Positions 34,901-49,900 of a stretch of DNA of 64,000 nt are shown piece by piece; positions within the stretch are counted from its first letter, which is position 1; every line of letters begins with the position of its first letter. The stretch is taken from NCBI GenBank assembly GCA_038501785.1, contig JBAMJR010000082.1, forward strand, positions 486,001 to 550,000, given 5' to 3'. The DNA is from Myoxocephalus aenaeus. Lineage: Eukaryota > Chordata > Actinopteri > Perciformes > Cottidae. The notes under the pieces were generated by a model that did not search any database, was not told the DNA's origin, and saw nothing but the letters and a program-made list of their open reading frames with translations. The position numbers and the translations under genes were made by a program.

Positions 34901-36641
34901 TGCTGTTCCCGTGTAGCGTAAATGAGCCGATAGGATAACGTGGTGTTGGATCGGTGCGTCGACTCGCCGATACCCGATCCAGCGTTGATTTTTTTTTTAA
35001 GGCTGTGTTGGAGACATTTTCGATACTGGTGTCAGGACAACTCTAGGTAGCAAGTCATCACACACACCGTGTCTCACACGTCACAGACCTATTTGACTTG
35101 AGAACAAGCGCCTGCTTGGGAGGAAATAGAGGGTAAAAAAAAAAGACGCCGAGATGAAGGGCGGATCGAGAGCGAAAAGGACGCACTTTCACAAAGGACT
35201 GCTCTCGCTCGTCTCCCAGAGGGAGCAAAAGAATCGAGCGTCGTCCTCTCTGATTTTTTATCGTTGCCAGAGGGCCGTTTGGGTTCACCTCAGCTGCAGC
35301 GTCCCAAAACAACAGACGACGCAGCGTGAAACAAAGGCTGTAATCGTGTCGTTTGTGTGTGTGTTTGTGTTTACAGCGGAGCAACGATGAGAATGGGAAC
35401 TGCTCGGGGGGCAGCATGGAGTTCCCCACCACCAACCTGTACGAGCTGGAGAGTCGCGTCTTCACCGACCACTGGTCCATACCCTACAAGAGAGAGGAGT
35501 CCCTGGGCAAGTGTCTCATCGCGTCCACCTGCCTCGCCCGGCACGGTAAGACCCCGATTGTGTGGGAGGAAGATTTCTTTTTGAAGGTCTGCTTCAAACC
35601 CAAACGTGTGTGTGTGTGTGGGCGGCATGTTTTGTTTGCACCGTTTTTCACATGTTATTTTGGACACTTCATGGCTCAGTCTGTGTCTCCTTCGTCACAG
35701 CGAGTCTCCCTCCCCCCCCCCTCCAATGTGTTTTTGGATGTGAGATAAATATGTGAAACCAACTGCTCCCTCTCCGACAGGTCTCGCTGACGCTGATGAA
35801 AACTGCAAGCGCTTCATAGACCGGTGCATGCCGGAGGCCTTCAAAAAGGTGAGCGGCACGGAGATTAAGTGGCTTTTTTTTTAATACTCGATTCATCGAC
35901 GCACATTTTCCTGACTCGTCCTCCTCCGTCTTTGTTCCCCGCCACCAGTTGCTGACCAGCAGCGCCGTACACAAGTGGGGCACCGAGATCCACGAGGGGA
36001 TCTACAACATGCTCATGTTGCTGGTGGAGCTGGTGGCAGAGCGGGTGAAGCAGGACCCCGTGCCCGTGAACCTGATGGGAGTCCTGACTATGGTGTGTTC
36101 TCGCTCAGACATTCAACGTTCATTTCTTTATAAGGCATTTAATACTTGACCTGTTTCTTTACAGCGTTTGTATAAAGGCAATAAAGTAGTCATTAAATAT
36201 GAGATATGGGAGTTTAAGTCTGCGGAGGCTCGCCAAGCGAGAGCATAAACAAAGCTCCTCCGTACTTCTCGTGCTCCGACTCAAAAACCAAGACTGATCT
36301 TCTTCCAGTTTTTCCCCATTTTTACAATCGAATCTGCCGCCGTGATTTTGTCAAAAGGTATTTTAACAAGAAATGCTGATCTATCATAAATATGTATTCA
36401 CGCTCGTTGTTGTCTTTTTTGTGCGCAGGCCTTCAACCCGGACAACGAGTACCATTTTAAGAACCGGATGAAGGCCTGTCAGAGGAACTGGGCGGAAGTC
36501 TTCGGAGAAGAGGCCAACATGTTTGCGGTCTCGCCGAGCAACGCCTATCAGAAAGTAAGCGGGTTGACTCGTGTGTTCGGGACTCTCCGTCTACTCTTAA
36601 GTCTTATTGCCGTGTGTGTGCCAATTCATCCAGATGCTGCT

Positions 36642-36681
<40 letters not shown>

Positions 36682-39600
36682 TCCTTATTAGCCTTTGTTT
36701 ACAGTTCGTAGTCGCGTCCAGGGCCCGACAAATGACTTCTTCATCCCCGCTGCTGTGTAACGGAGCCACTTGGGTTCAGAAGGACATGTGTGACTGACAC
36801 ACAACAGCTGTCAGACAACGTGTGTGTGTGTGTGTGTTTTTCTCTTACAATAATTTGCAGTGTCACTGTTGAATAAATCCACTGAAAACGTGCTTCTCTC
36901 TTCCAGGAGCCTCATGGCTGGCTGGTTGATTTGGTGAACCGGGTGAGTAATGAGCCAGATTTTTGTCTCCTTTTTCATACAAATGCCATAATGTTTTTGT
37001 TTGTGTCTCATTTCCTTCTCCTCTTCTTCTTCTTTTTTCTTTTCTTTTTTCCCCCCGGGTCAAGTTTGGAGAGTTGGGAGGATTCACCGCCATCCAGACG
37101 AAGCTCAACGCGGACGAAATCGAGATTGCCGTAAGAGTCGATCTCCTTGCCTTTTCCTTTTTTTAAATTGTCTTTACGTGTCGTGAGAGTAATGGGATGG
37201 TTGCTACTGGTTCCTACTGGTGCTGGAATGGGAGAGAAGCACCGCAGACAGACTTTTAGACGGACTATGCAGAGGAAAGGTCACCGTGTTCACCCCCACT
37301 GCTCTCAGCTGCAAGTTACCCCCCCTCACCCTCACTCTCACTCTCACTAATACTCTCACACACAAACACGCTCTCTCATCCTCCCGCTGTGTCGATGGTT
37401 GAAATGCTCTGTTGTGTTGTGTGTTCTGAGGCATCCTTGTGCTGATGCGTCCTTCTGGGAACCTGGCCGGAACCACAGCAGTGCATAGCCATTGATTCAG
37501 TGTGTGCGTACACACACAGACCCACACACACACACTCACTCTCTCTCTCACTCAGCATATTAATATGTGGGGCTGCCTGCTGAAAGTCAACGAGTCAAAT
37601 CATTCGTAGCTGACCCCCTCAGTCAACTTGAAATTATTCAAGCCCAACAGTTTTATTTTTATAAAAAAGCTCCTGTGATTCATTATCCGTGTCTTTGCTT
37701 CACGTGACGAATCCGACACGTCCTGACTGACGAGAACCAATCAAGGAGTGAACGTGGGTTCAAAAGCTCCGTTTCTGCCCGTCCACACACAAAAAACATC
37801 CGACATCGGGGTTTTCCAACTAAAACGACATCAGTGGCATTTCCCCCCCCCAAACCTTCCAATACATGTATATTAAATATATTTATATTATATTTTTACA
37901 TGTTTATATATTTATTTATATTTTTGTGTGTGTATATATCTTTTAATTATTCATTAATTGAGTTAATTATGGAACTATTAAAAAAAAAAGTAATGAATGC
38001 TGTACAGCCAAATCCGATTAAAATAAAAACAATTCAGATTTGGATACGGCCCTAAAATGAAGGAGAGACCACTCTGCAGTGGCAGAAAGCTCAATAAGTG
38101 TGACCGTCTGATACCGAACATACTACAAGCACAGGAGGGAGAAAAGATAATGGGATGAGTGCTCCCTCCTCTACTGACTCCCAAGGCTGAGTCATTCATT
38201 TGTCTGCTTTGAGCAGGAAGTCAAGTGCACAGGGGGGAGGAGGGGGGGAGGGAGGGAGGGAGGGAGGGAGGGGGTCACTGAGTGAATAGAGGAGGGAGGT
38301 GGGGGAGACGGGAGCCCAGAAGCAGAGATGGAAATCGGCCAGAAAAGAGACAGGAACACGGGAACCATTCATTAAGCCCCTGTGATTTAGCGCCGAATGA
38401 CAAATGACAGCTGGGCTCTCATTGAAACCGACCCACGCGTCTGTTAACGCTCACGAAGCCCGGAGACTGTATTTAAGAAGCGGACGCAGTCATTGTGACG
38501 TTGTTTGTGGACGTGTGGATGTTTTTGAAGCTTCGAGTTCATTGAATTGGCCGTTTTTTTAATTTTTTTTTTCATCCGGGGAATCGAAGTGACCATATTT
38601 GGACTGAGGAGGAGTCACGTCGTATACGGCTCTGGTAGAGACCTGTCAATCACCTTGTAGCCCCGCCCCTAAAGCGTCCCCTGCTTTATGGTCTGTTTGA
38701 CTCTAAATGAGCATAATTTACTAAATGAACATCATGCTGTATTGAAGAAGACTTGAAACTAGAGATTGAGACATAAACTCATGTTTACAATGTTTACTGA
38801 GGGAATACATCAAGAGAGAAGTAGAGTCATTTATATAGACTTCTATACAACCAGAGGAGTCACCCCCTGGTGGTCAGGAGAGAGAATGCAGCTTTAACAC
38901 ATGAAGCATAGACTTCTATACAACCAGAGGAGTCGCCCCCTGGTGGTCAGGAGAGAGAATGCAGCTTTAACACATGAAGCATAGACTTCTATACAACCAG
39001 AGGAGTCGCCCCCTGGTGGTCAGGAGAGAGAATGCAGCTTTAACACATGAAGCATATACTTCTATACAACCAGAGGAGTCGCCCCCTGGTGGTCAGTAGA
39101 GAGAATTCAGCTTTAACACATGAAGCATAGACTTCTATACAACCAGAGGAGTCGCCCCCTGGTGGTCAGGAGAGAGAATGCAGCTTTAACACATGAAGCA
39201 TATACTTCTATACAACCAGAGGAGTCGCCCCCTGGTGGTCAGTGAAGAGAATGCAGCTTTAACACATGAAGCATAGACTTCTATACAACCAGAGGAGTCG
39301 CCCCCTGGTGGACACTAGATAGAATGCCGGTTTAAGACGCTTCCCAACATCACAACCACAACTGATTTAATGTTAAAAGATTGAATGAACAATTCCTAAC
39401 TGTCAGACGGTGACGATATTTACGAGTTGATTTAATTTGGTTTAGTTTGTGTCGTATCCTGAGTCTCTTCCGCTCTGCCTCCACAGTGCGTGTCGGCTCT
39501 CGTCCAGCCGCTTGGAGTCGGTGCAGAATATCTCAACTCCAGCCTCGTGCAGGTGAGCTCACCTCATCTGCACACTGACCCTGAACCGCCGCTACTCTGC

Positions 39601-42600
39601 ATTATCTCCATTTCTCCCGATATCTTGTACTTCACATCTTTTGTAGCATGTTTTCTGTCCAAGTTGTTCATTTGACCCCATTCAAATTGATATGCTAAGT
39701 TAATTTTTTTGCTGTGTCTTCTAACTGTTTTGCTGCTTGCAGTGGTTCAACAAAGTTTCCTATTCTTTTTCCTAGCCCATGCTTGATCCAGTCATCCATA
39801 AGATGATCACGTATGTGCAGAACCTGGAGGAGAAGGACCTTAAAGACAAGGTAGCATGTTATATTTGTCAGCCTTCCACTTCACTGGAGGGGTAAAAAAC
39901 ACAGGGGGCCGATAACACGCGTGTCCTCATTACTGCTCTCGTGACGGCTGTTCAGCAAAAATACGCAATCAGGAAATCTGCATTATGAAATATATATATT
40001 TCTTTAATTTATGAACGTTGCTCCTCATTTGTCCGTCGACCGTAACAGCGCCTGGTGAGCATCCCGGACCTGCTGTCGGCCATCAAGCTGCTGTGCATGA
40101 GGTTCCAGAGGGAGCTGGTCACCGTGGTGGACGACCTGCGGCTGGACACGCTGCTGCGCATGCTCAAAACCCCGCACTTCTCCACCAAGATGAACTCCCT
40201 CAAAGAGGTCCGCTTATAGGATGACGTTGGAATTTAAACAGCACAAGATTTAAAAAAATAAAAATAAAAATCTGTGTGTTTTCATGAGTTTTTGTATCTT
40301 CTTCTTCTCAGGTGACTAAGTTGATAGAGGAGAGTACGGTGTCAAAGACGGTGAAAAATGCCATTGACACAGATAAGCTTTTGGACTGGCTGGTGGAGAA
40401 CTCTGTCCTATCAATAGCACTGGAGGGTAAGAACACCGTCACTTCCTGCCACAAACTGATCTTAACCCTTTATGTCAGTTAGAGCCAATTTCGGCTCTAG
40501 GCTTTTTTTTCTTTTTCCCTGTGTTTGAGTCGTCGTAGGAACCCCAAATTAATTCCAATACTTGTGTTTATTGTATGTATTTGTTCAGCAACGTCTTGGG
40601 AAAAAAATGTATATCTGCAAAAAAATCACTTTTTAAAAGATATTTTGATCATAACTATGAACATCCAGCAAGATTTCCCAAAAATGCCTCCTTGAGCGGT
40701 CACCGAGTTTTTCAAACTGTATTATGGTGCCCTAACAACAGCCCACATACTAATAACACACCTTTTGGGAAAGATTAGGACCTAAAGAATCGGAATATGC
40801 ACCACAATTCATAGTAGAACACAACATTTGGGTGTTAAAAGGACTTTCAATCAAAAAACTGTGTTGTTCGGTTCAAAAATTTAGTTTACGTAAATACTTA
40901 AACTTAACGGTTACTTGAATTATGTTTCACACCAGATGTCTCTTCTCACAAGGGTTGCGGTATTGTAGCAATTTAAATGAAGTTAAACAACGATGTGGTT
41001 CCGGATATAATATGTTGTTGATTTTTCTCTGATAATAGGAGCAGGGGGATTTTCACACCCTGTTTTTAAAGGAAGTTTGTCACAAAGTGCTCCTGGAAAA
41101 ACTATTTGAATTTGTAACTACTTCATAAAGAAATCAGGTTTCTTAGGCTTTGGTTGACGGTATTCACAGTGGTCATTACATATTATTTAATATGTCCCCA
41201 GGTAACATTGATCAAGCTCAGTACTGTGAAAGAATTAAGGGAATCATTGAGTTGCTGGGGAGTAAACTGTCGCTGGACGAACTCTCCAAGATCTGGAAAA
41301 TACAGGTCAGCACCAGAATAAAATCTACCTTTCTATTAAGCGCGCTGAACGCTTTTGGTTTTGTTTGACAACATGGTTTTAAAAAAAAACTAACAATTTC
41401 CTCTATTGATTCTTTTGTGGTCATTTCAGGCGGGCCAGTCATCAACTGTGATAGAAAACATTCATACAATCATCGCTGCTGCTGCTGTGAAGTTCAGCTT
41501 TGATCAACTCACCCACCTCTTCGCCCTCATACAGAAGGTCAGTGTGGTGCCTTGGACATTTTGGGAGTAAATTGGCTCAATGAAAAGTGGTTTGTAGGTG
41601 TAGTGCACATAGTAATAATTTTCTTTTGTGCGTGTTTAGAGCTGGGAGGTTGAGAGCGACCGCGTGAGGCAGAAGCTGCTCAGTCTGATCGGGAGGATTG
41701 GCAGAGAGGCTCGCTCTGAAACCACAACAGGAAAGGTATGTTGGCAGATCCACGGACGGATTACTGACCGGGCCGACCGGGCCGAGGCCGCTGGCTTTCA
41801 CCCACGAAATGTCATTTAAAGAGTCCTGTATCAACCTGGAACGACTAAAAGAAGACTGCAAAACAACAACAAAGAGACTCACAACGACACTGGAAACGGC
41901 AAAAACAACAACAAAAAATACACAAAACCACAAATAGATGTGTAACAAGTACAATAAGACACAAAAATACCACACAGACACAAAACAACGACCACACAGA
42001 CGCACAAAACGACCACACAGACGCACAAAACGACCACACAGACGCACAAAACGACCACACAGACGCACAAAACGACCACACAGAGACACAAAACAACTAC
42101 AATAACACACAAAACAACTACAGAGACACAAAACAACTACAGAGACACAAAACAACTACAATAACACACAAAACGACCACACAGAGACACACAAAACGAC
42201 CACACAGAGACACAAAACAACTACAATAACACACAAAACGACCACACAGACGCACAAAACGACCACACAGACGCACAAAACAACTACAGAGACACAAAAC
42301 AACTACAGAGACTTAAAACAACTACAGAGACACAAAACAACTACAGAGACACAAAACAACTACAATAACACACAAAACGACCACACAGAGACACACAAAA
42401 CGACCACACAGAGACACAAAACAACTACAATGACACACAAAACGACCACAGAGACACACAAAACGACCACAGAGACACACAAAACAACTACACAGACGCA
42501 GAAAACGACCACAAAGAGACACAAAACAGCCACACAAAGAGACACAAAACAGCCACAGAGAGATACACAAAACAACCACACAAAGAGACACAAAACAACC

Positions 42601-42769
42601 ACACAAAGAGACACAAAACGATCAGAGAGATACACAAAACTATTTCAAGCGACTCAAAACAACTACAGAGACACACAAAACAGACGCACAACCCGCCCGT
42701 AGGTCTCTGTGTCTGTGTGAGGACACCGAGGCGTACACACAGGTGTTGTCGTGGCGACTGAAGCTCCGG

Positions 42770-42800
<31 letters not shown>

Positions 42801-44824
42801 GTGCTGGAGGTGCTGTGGGAGCTGGCTCACCTGCCCAGTCTGCCCACCAGTCTGGTGCAGCAGGCGCTGGAGGAGCACCTGGGGATCCTGAGCGACGCCT
42901 ACGCCGTCAAGGAGACGGTGAAGCGCGGTTACATCATCAAATGCATCGAGGACATCAAGAAGGTGAGGCGGGCGTCTGCGGTCGCTTCTCATCGTCTTTG
43001 TGGTTAATGGTGACCCGCTCTTCAAGAGGACGTATTGTTGTTGATTTTGTGTTTTACATAAAAGAAAACCCTGTTCCTTGTAGGCGCAGCTCAACCTGTT
43101 TTTAAATGAAATATGGAGGCTCATTTGTGCCGTTAATAGAAAATGAACTGAGATGAAAAAAAGATCCTTTTAAGTCGTTATAATGACTTATCTCAAAATA
43201 ATGACTTAAATAATCAAACTCTTTCTCAAACTGATGACTTTCTATCTCAAACTGATGACTTTCTATCTCAAACTGATGACTTTCTATCTCAAAATAATGA
43301 CTTTCCATCTCAAAATAATGACTTTCTATCTCAAAATAATGACTTTCTATCTCAAAATAAAGACTTCCTATCTCAAATTAATGACTTCCTATCTCAAATT
43401 AATGACTTCCTATCTCAAATTAATGACTTCCTATCTCAAAATAATTACATAATACCTCAAAAGAGTGAGAAACTTCCTCGAAATACGGACATAATATTGT
43501 CACAAAATAAATTCGGACCTCAAAATAATGAGAATCTTTCTCAAAATAATAATTTCACATCTCAAAATGATTACCAACTTTCTCAAAATAATAATAAACT
43601 ACCATAAGTCATTATTTTGAAACACTAAATCAACATTTTGAGCTACTAAGTCGTTATTTTGAGAAACTTTCTCATTATACTGACTTGCAGGATGTATTTA
43701 TTTTTATTTTTAATCACATTGGCGTAAATGATCTTCCATAAAGAAATAACCACAACATTGAACCACGACATTTTCCTGCCGGCTGTGACGGTGTTGTTCT
43801 AAAGTTAGCCCGTCCTTGTTAGTGATGCACATAACCTTCAACCCTCTTTCCTCTAACTTTGCCTCAGTCTCGCGTTCACAGAGCTGCAGTGGACTCGGTG
43901 ACCTCCACGAGTTCATTATTAATTTCAACTCTTTTTAAAAAGTCACGGAGAGACTAACTTCCTCTCTTTTTTCCCTCTGACCGAACCACAGAAAGTTTCT
44001 CCCTCTTTGATCTTCTTGTTCCAGAGCTTTGATGTATGAAGCTCATACATCGTATATATGTGTGTGTGCTAACCAACTAACCTTCCATATTAATGATAAT
44101 ATTCATGTTTGCTTAAGGATGGGATTTGTAAAATCATGTTGACAGATTCAAGAAAACTACACACATTATGATTAAACTCCTCTTAAAAGGACTCTTTCAC
44201 ACTAAGCAGTATAAAAACTTTGCATTTTTAAACTTCATATATTAAAGCAGTTGAAATATGTCTTTAGAGTCAAATACTGCACATTAATAAGCACTAATTT
44301 TACGTGATGATAACTACATGATAGTGAGTTAGGAACCGTTTATTTAAATGTTAATACATTGCTTATTAATGATAAATAGTGGCTTTAAGTGAGCTGTTTC
44401 CACATGGTCTTGATTGATTTATTATTAAGGGTAGAAATGAGTAAAAGCATAGGGGGGGCCGGGGGGGATTCACATTTCTTTTTCTTTTATGTTCACGTGT
44501 AGGACAACAAGTACCAGTGAACTGTGTTTTAGATTCAAACTGCCCCTCCAAATAAAAAAATGTATGTTTCTAGACTCACACTCAGGAGGACTGTAAAGGC
44601 AGCGACACTCAAAGCTCATTTCTTACTGGCTCTTGGGGCAAGAAGAAGGCTAACTCTGTGGCCAAAGTAAGAGAACAAAGCCGGCACCACTTTATAATCC
44701 CAATGACCAAATCTGTGTCCGATTTCACCGGCCAATCGCGGTGCAAGGTGCTTGACCACAAAAAGGGTTTTCATTGGTCACAGGTTGATGATTTCACACT
44801 TGATTGTAACGAGAGGGCGTTAAA

Positions 44825-44870
<46 letters not shown>

Positions 44871-45788
44871 ATCGTCTGCTTGCTTCACTGAGAGGGCTTT
44901 GGCACTGACTACTGATTACACCGTGGTGTTGATCTCGTCCCGGCTGAGAGCCGGTGGGATTAAATGAGTGATTGTAGCCGCTGGATGAATGGTCAGCTTT
45001 TGGTGGAAGGGCGAGCACATTTACTCATGCAGGGGGGAATCTGATCGGAGCCTCGGATTTATAAAAGGGACATGTTTGATATTTGATTTGGACTTAAAAG
45101 CTGTTGTAAGAGGGACAAACTTCAACTTCAGCATGTTTTTAACAGGATAGTTTGGTTGTTTAGAAGTGTGTTTGTTAGCAAAGTGATGTTTAGACCCCTA
45201 AAAGAATATATATCAGTTTAAGTGAACGCTGTATTTAGAATATTTTCACCTCATTGCCTTGATGTCAGACACACCTTCCAGAACAGATGAGTTGCCGGTC
45301 TGCCGCTTCCTCCATCGGTTTGTTTGTTATTGTGTGACCCTTTTTTTAGACACTAAAGCCACACAATAACATAAACAAACTCACTGTAAGCAGCGGTAGG
45401 CTAGCAACGCCTGTGTTCATGCAAGGTTAAATTACTGGAGTCTTGTGGATTAGAATGAGAGCATAGAGGGAAATAACTTCAGAAAAAAGGCTCTCTGATG
45501 GCAATTAAAGAGGGGAAAATATTGTAAATAAAGCATTCACTTAAACTGATAGAGATTATTTTAGGAGTCTGGAATACGTCCACAGCAGAACGTTATTTTA
45601 CACCTGAACTCTCCCTGAAACAGTCACAGTCTTGTCCACAGTTTTACATCCCAGGCTCCGGGTTTTCTTTCTCATGTTTACACAACCGCAAAAATGATTT
45701 GTGATGACAAAGCAATCTAATTTAAAAAAAAAAAAAACTCTGATTAGCATGCGTTTGTGTGCTCATTCCGCTTTAATGGATATCATTA

Positions 45789-45826
<38 letters not shown>

Positions 45827-46915
45827 GCGTCCCAGCAGAGCAGTCCTCAGGCAGTCTGGGTTGTTCCTGCTCTCCGTCAGCTGCACGAGATCACCCGATC
45901 CTTCATCAAGCAGACCTATCAGAAGCAAGACAAGGTAACACACACACACACACACACACGCCAGCAAACACACAACCAAGCCAACGCGTTGTCGGTGCGA
46001 TGTTACCATGTGTTTTGTTGTTTTTTTTACCCCACAGAGCATCATCCAGGACTTGAAGAAGAACTTTGAGATCGTGAAGCTGATCACGGGATCCCTCGTG
46101 TGCTGCCATCGGCTGGCTGTGACGGCCGCGGGAAACACCGGCCTCTCGGGCTCGACTCTGGTGGACGGCCGGTACACCTACCAGGAGGTTTGTCTGCGCG
46201 CCCGCTGGCTCTCAGAAGCTCAGAAGTGTGTCTGTGTGAGCTTCTCCTGCAGCAAATGGAGCAAAGTGATGTTCTGCGTCGACGTATTTTAGACTCCTAA
46301 AAGAATCGGTTCAAGTTGACGCTGTATTTAGAATATCTTCACCTCTTTACCTTGATGTCAGACACACCTTTCTGACTGAACTGAAGCTGTTATCTCTGCA
46401 CACACACACACACACCAGACTCCATTCACTTAAAACACTGATTTAACCTCTCAGAGAACAGCAGCTGCTGATCTACTTCTGCCTCGATCGGTTAGTTAGT
46501 TTATTGTCTAACCAAACGAGGCAGTGGAAAACCAGCAACCCTTTATGGTCTTTAAAGGTAAAATTACTGGTTTTGTCAATGGAGTCTCGTGGCTTTTAAA
46601 GGAGCATAGATGAATATTACAGCTTCGGTTCCACATCAGAAAGGTCTGTCTGATGGCACGTTAAAGCATGAAAATATTCTGAATATGTGTACACTGATAT
46701 GGATTATGTTAGGAGTCTAAAATACGTCCACGGCAGAACATTTCTTTGCTCCATCTGCTGCAGTAAAACTCTGGAGAAGAAGCTCATTCAAGTCATGATT
46801 TGACGTTGATTATGAGTAATCTCGTTTGAGGCCTAATTTTCTCTGAGCTGGAAGGTTTACAGAGGAAGTAATCAAACTTGAGCAGCACAGTGTGTGTGTG
46901 TTATGAGGGTCAGGA

Positions 46916-46952
<37 letters not shown>

Positions 46953-49900
46953 TGAATCTGTTCAGTATCTGGACAGCCACCTGCGCTTCCTGGCCTTCTT
47001 CCTCCAGGAGGCCAGCCTCTACCTGGTCTGGAACCGGGCCAAGGAGCTGTGGGAATGCCTGGTGTCGGGGCCGGACGTCTGTGAACTTGACCGCGAGGTA
47101 TGAAACGCTTGTCCTCGGCCATTTTGTTTGTGTTTTCTCTGGATGATCGCTCTTTCTTTTATTTTAGAGCAGTGTGTTTAAGGCAGGTGCATGAACATAC
47201 GTTAAAATAAGTTTAAAAAAAGAAACTATTTTAACTTTAAATAGATTTTTTTTTTTCTGGCTTCTGGTTAATTTTGCATCTGTAGTAATTAAAGGGCCAG
47301 TTCACCCCAAAATGAACGCTACATATTTTTCCTCTCACCTGGAGTGCTGTTTGTCAAATTTAGGCTGTTTTGGTTGCAGTCTGCGCGGTGATACGGTTTG
47401 GCGGGTGTAGTTCGGTCGAAAAGAAAATAGTTCCTCCGTGAAACTGCCCACAACAAGGACTGTAGATTATTTTTGAGTAACCGGGTGAGGATTCCTGGAA
47501 AGACTCATTGCTGTTGAGTCTTCCAAATGTTTTTTGGAGCACCAAAAAGCCGATTTTGAGCGGAACTGTCCCTTTTTTTTTTTGTTATGAGTTAATCAGT
47601 GTAAAACTAAAAAGTAGCGTCTGCAGACAGCAGGAAGACCTCCAGGTTCCCCTCTGAGAGGCTGCTCAGTAAACGTGGTGTGTGTGTGTGTGTGTCTGTG
47701 TGCAGCTGTGTTTCGAGTGGTTCACTAAAGGACAACACGACCTCGAGAGCGACGTTCAGCAGCAGCTCTTCAAGGAGAAGATCCTGAAGCTGGAGCCCTA
47801 TGAGATCACCATGAACGGTGAGAGACTGTAACAAGCATCACATACGTTCATGTGTACGTATGTGATGCAACATGTTTTTTTTATTATATTTCCCAGGGTT
47901 CAATCTGTTTAAGACCTTCTTTGAGAACGTCAATCTGTGTGACCATCGCCTCAAACGCCAGGGAACGCAGCTGGTGAGTCCTCGCTCCGCTCTGAAGAGG
48001 TAAAACGCACCTCGTTTTGCATTTATTACTATGTTTTTAAATTTGTTATGTTCCGATTTCAGTGCGTGGAGCGCCTTGACCTGGCGGGGATGGATTTTAT
48101 CTGGCGCATCGCCATGGAAACCCCCGATGAAGAGATAGCCAACGAAGCAATCCAGCTCATTATCACATACAGCTACACCAACCTCAATCCCAAAATGAAG
48201 AAGGTGTGTGTGTCCGTCTGATTTATATCAGTTTAGGTGTACACTGTCTATAGGATTAGTACATTATCTATAGGATTAGTACATTATCTATAGGATTAGT
48301 ACACTATCTATAGGATTAGTACACTGTCTATAGGATTAGTACACTGTCTATAGGATTAGTACACTATCTATAGGATTAGTACATTATCTATAGGATTAGT
48401 ACACTATCTATAGGATTAGTACACTGTCTATAGGATTAGTACACTGTCTATAGGATTAGTACACTGTCTATAGGATTAGTACACTATCTATAGGATTAGT
48501 ACACTGTCTATAGGATTAGTACATTATCTATAGGATTAGTACACTATCTATAGGATTAGTACACTGTCTATAGGATTAGTACATTATCTATAGGATTAGT
48601 ACATTATCTATAGGATTAGTACATTATCTATAGGATTAGTACACTGTCTATAGGATTAGTACACTGTCTATAGGATTAGTACACTGTCTATAGGATTAGT
48701 ACATTATCTATAGGATTAGTACACTGTCTATAGGATTAGTACATTATCTATAGGATTAGTACACTGTCTATAGTATTAGTACATTATCTATAGGATTAGT
48801 ACACTGTCTATAGGATTAGTACACTGTCTATAGGATTAGTACATTATCTATAGGATTAGTACACTGTCTATAGGATTAGTACACTATCTATATGATTAGT
48901 ACACTGTCTATAGTATTAGTACATTATCTATAGGATTAGTACACTGTCTATAGGATTAGTACACTGTCTATAGGATTAGTACACTATCTATAGGATTAGT
49001 ACACTGTCTATAGGATTAGTACACTGTCTATAGGATTAGTACACTATCTATATGATTAGTACACTGTCTATAGTATTAGTACATTGTCTATAGGATTAGT
49101 ACACTGTCTATAGGATTAGTACACTGTCTATAGGATTAGTACACTATCTATATGATTAGTACACTGTCTATAGTATTAGTACATTATCTATAGGATTAGT
49201 ACATTATCTATAGGATTAGTACACTGTCTATAGGATTAGTACATTATCTATAGGATTAGTACATTATCTATAGGATTAGTACACTGTCTATAGGATTAGT
49301 ACACTGTCTATAGGATTAGTACACTGTCTATAGGATTAGTACACTGTCTATAGGATTAGTACACTGTCTATAGGATTAGTACATTATCTATAGGATTAGT
49401 ACACTATCTATAGGATTAGTACACTGTCTATAGGATTAGTACACTATCTATAGGATTAGTACACTGTCTATAGGATTAGTACACTGTCTATAGGATTAGT
49501 ACACTATCTATATGATTAGTACACTGTCTATAGTATTAGTACATTGTCTATAGGATTAGTACACTGTCTATAGGATTAGTACACTGTCTATAGGATTAGT
49601 ACATTATCTATAGGATTAGTACATTATCTATAGGATTAGTACACTGTCTATAGGATTAGTACATTATCTATAGGATTAGTACATTATCTATAGGATTAGT
49701 ACATTATCTATAGGATTAGTACACTGTCTATAGGATTAGTACACTGTCTATAGGATTAGTACACTGTCTATAGGATTAGTACACTGTCTATAGGATTAGT
49801 ACATTATCTATAGGATTAGTACACTATCTATAGGATTAGTACACTGTCTATAGGATTAGTACACTGTCTATAGGATTAGTACACTGTCTATAGGATTAGT

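Larger units (their letters stand above)
37131..39486 (+). other. usp24 intron 7
   Basis: Holds CA/TCAC-rich stretches (about 37320-37375 and 37507-37555), an AT-rich block (37860-38000), a G-rich GGGA repeat (38232-38274) and repeat element G. No exon was recognised. Confidence 0.6.

Noticed and set aside
41577..42155. 192-codon repetitive Cys/Val frame on the minus strand
   Set aside because: It lies in the intron 14 minisatellite and across exon 14 antisense; repeats produce the open frame.
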